Shown here: in pieces, positions 62,061 through 64,000 of the stretch
Layout: every line of letters starts with the position of its first letter
Numbering within the stretch: the stretch's first letter is position 1
Origin: Entonaema liquescens
Taxonomy: Eukaryota; Ascomycota; Sordariomycetes; Xylariales; Xylariaceae
Assembly (NCBI GenBank): GCA_902805475.1
Contig: CADCSX010000002.1
Span: 558,001-622,000 of the forward strand
Reading direction: 5' to 3'
Length of the DNA stretch: 64,000 bases
Program-made: the position numbers and the translations under genes
The notes under the pieces: generated by a model
Told to the model about the DNA's origin: nothing
Database searches by the model: none
The model's input: only the letters and a program-made list of their open reading frames with translations

Positions 62061-63679
62061 ATGTTCCGGCAGACTAGGCGGACCAGTTTTGAAGAAGTTG
62101 AGGCCATGCTTGAGCCAGTTATTGTCTCCATCCAAACTTTCGTGTCTAAGCTAGACACACTATTTCTTGTGACACTGCTTATTACAGTTGCTGTTGTCTG
62201 CTTTGGCTTACTACATCCCCTTTTCTACGGACGACTGCGTCATGTTCCTGGACCATGGTCTTCGAACATCTCGAGCTTTTCTTAGTCTTCCATGAGCTCT
62301 CATACAGACGTAATGACAAGATCCTACAGTGGCACCGACTATACGGGCCTGTCGTCCGTATTGCGCCCAATGAAGTATCGGTGTCTACTCTGCGAGATAT
62401 CAAGCAAGTGTACGGGAGTAGCCATCGTTGGGCGAAGAGCGGCTACTTTGACCACTTTCTTGGGTACAATGCTCGGTCTGTCTTTGCGACCAAACCTTAT
62501 GAGGAACATCGAGCAAAGCGAAAGTTGACCGCCATGTTTTATCGGGCGTCAACTATCTATAAACTGCCAGAGCTCGAGCAACATATTCAAGAGCGCTCCC
62601 GCGCCGTTCTTGACCAGGTTCGAGACAGCCACGAAACAGACGTATACAGTCTGACGGATTGGTATGCGCTCGACAACATCACTTTCTTAGTCTTGGGGCC
62701 GGAGCACTGCACTCGTTCCGTGGATCACGATTGTGTCGAGCGTCGTCTTTTGAGGGATTTGAAATATTACCAGTTTATAGGCCCTCTTCGCGACCGCTTT
62801 CCCCAAGTCTGTAAACATGCTTCTCTTTTCCTCGCAACGACATTGGCTCGGCGTTTTGGCTTTCTTATGGCAGACGAAGCGCTGGCGTCGTGGTGTAAAT
62901 CACGCTTCCAAAGTGCTGTCGACGACCCCCGTATGATGCAGACGCATTCCTTGCTGAGACACTTGTTCGACGCGGAGAGGTCCCACTTCGACAGTGAGAA
63001 GGCACCGGACCTTCAGTACATGGCAGCTGAGGTGCTTGACAATATCAATGCGGCCGAGGCCACAGTCGCCGTGACGGCTACGTACCTTATCTGGAGGTTA
63101 ACCGAGGCGCCGAGTTGGCAGCGGCGCATACGTGCTGAGCTTTCCCGGCTACCTGTACAAGAAGATGGCTCTCTCTCATTTGCGCATGTAAACGACCATG
63201 TACCATCCCTGGAAGCATGTTTGCGTGAAGTTTATCGTCTTCATCCGGCATCCAGCGGGCGGGCGGAGCGTGTTGTTCCTCCAGGGGGGCATGACATGTC
63301 GGGCATCTATCTCCCAGAGAACACCATTGCCACCTCCTGTGTCCAGGCCTTACATCAAGACGATAATGTCTATCCAGACCCCCATCTCTTTTCTCCCGAG
63401 CGGTGGCTCAACCAAGGAGAGGAGACATGGAACCTACGAGACGCACAACTTATTCCATTTGGATACGGCGGGAGGATCTGTTTGGGCAAGGCACTTGCCA
63501 CCATGGAACTCAAGCTCCTCATCGCAACATTGTACCGAAGCCACGAAACGGTTATGACACCCTCCTCCGATGCAAAGTCCATGAGACAATGCAGTACACA
63601 TGACGCGGTGCCGGAGGGGTTAAAGTGTGTAGTCCGGTTTCGAGCGGCCGAGAATCAATCAGATTTGATATCTTGTTAG
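62061..63679 (+). pseudogene. Cytochrome P450 (cluster P450-2) with a one-base frameshift
   Basis: The start ATG at 62,061 leads to a membrane anchor (TLFLVTLLITVAVVCFGLL) and the hinge HVPGPW. The frame then hits TAG just after a TTTT run (62,277-62,280), while the expected continuation FLVFHELSYRR is in the next frame. The span is 1,619 nt, one short of 540 codons, so a single base appears lost. Downstream the protein runs cleanly: EVYR in the K-helix, FSPERW, and haem loop FGYGGRICLG. The I-helix reads NAAEAT where P450-1 has AAGSDT, so the usual acidic residue is missing. No plausible intron fixes the shift; the only GT...AG there is 28 nt. It is either a young pseudogene or a homopolymer error in the assembly. 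Confidence 0.75.
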
Positions 63680-64000
63680 CTCTTTCGAATTTTTCTCAAT
63701 TTGAAGTTTCAAGAAACACACGTATACCTAGGTAATTGAGGCCTATCACTTATTGAATAGAGAGGCTAAAGATATATTGTCTTACGAACATATTAAAAAC
63801 ATAAAAAGGATTGTGGTGTCCTCAGGACCATTCAAAATCTGTTCTTGAAATATTATCTGTTGCCTGGCATGTACGTGTGGATTTTGGTGCATCAGTGCTA
63901 TTAATTAATAAGATACCAAGGTGAAATATATTCTCTGATTACGCGGCGTTCTATTTCTAACTGCTCAAGTGATCTCTACTATTCACAGCCAGGTGGCATA
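63680..64000. other. Downstream region, no gene seen
   Basis: 321 bp after P450-2, with no frame or repeat that can be supported. The cluster may continue beyond the window. Confidence 0.5.

Overview
The window looks like nuclear DNA of a filamentous ascomycete. It has two contrasting parts. Positions 1 to about 47,275 are an extremely AT-rich block with almost no intact coding frames. Related repeats inside it differ mainly by C-to-T and G-to-A transitions, which is the signature of repeat-induced point mutation (RIP). Positions 47,276 to 64,000 have ordinary base composition and carry intron-containing fungal genes arranged as a secondary-metabolite gene cluster. The species cannot be named from the sequence.

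The AT block is a nest of dead transposable elements. (1) A LINE-type retrotransposon of about 6.7 kb (10,115-16,822) still shows decayed endonuclease and reverse-transcriptase motifs; fragments of it recur at 31.7-32.0, 42.06-46.1 kb. (2) One of those fragments is split by a ~10.0 kb LTR retrotransposon (32,015-42,055; 131-bp LTRs; 5-bp target duplication TTATA). (3) A 146-148 bp family with TG...CA ends and 5-bp target duplications, best read as solo LTRs, is present in about ten copies, some fresh and some RIP-saturated. (4) A pair of inverted ~860-bp repeats lies at 17.3-19.65 kb. (5) The most striking element is a GC-rich, RIP-free island at 43,869-44,729. It is a long (about 830-850 bp) SINE-like element with a tRNA-like Pol III head, a body full of hairpins and a 3' tail shared with the LINE. 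A RIP-destroyed full-length sister lies at 23,365-24,196. Both copies have 12-14 bp target duplications.

The RIP boundary falls inside one 146-bp element (47,131-47,275), only 45 bp from the stop codon of the first cluster gene.

The cluster has six genes in strictly alternating orientation, forming three head-to-head pairs: P450 (-) / glycosyltransferase (+); GMC oxidoreductase (-) / MFS sugar-type transporter (+); one-module NRPS-like protein (-) / second P450 (+). The NRPS-like protein is adenylation - N-methyltransferase (embedded in the adenylation domain) - thiolation, with no condensation and no release domain. A reasonable inference is that it activates and N-methylates an amino (or related) acid, which is then oxidised by the P450s and GMC enzyme, glycosylated, and perhaps exported. 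The second P450 has an apparent one-base frameshift in a T run and an altered I-helix, so it may be dead or the assembly may be wrong there. Splice sites were chosen by eye from GT/GC...AG signals, reading-frame continuity and conserved motifs; each proposed spliced CDS is a multiple of three.
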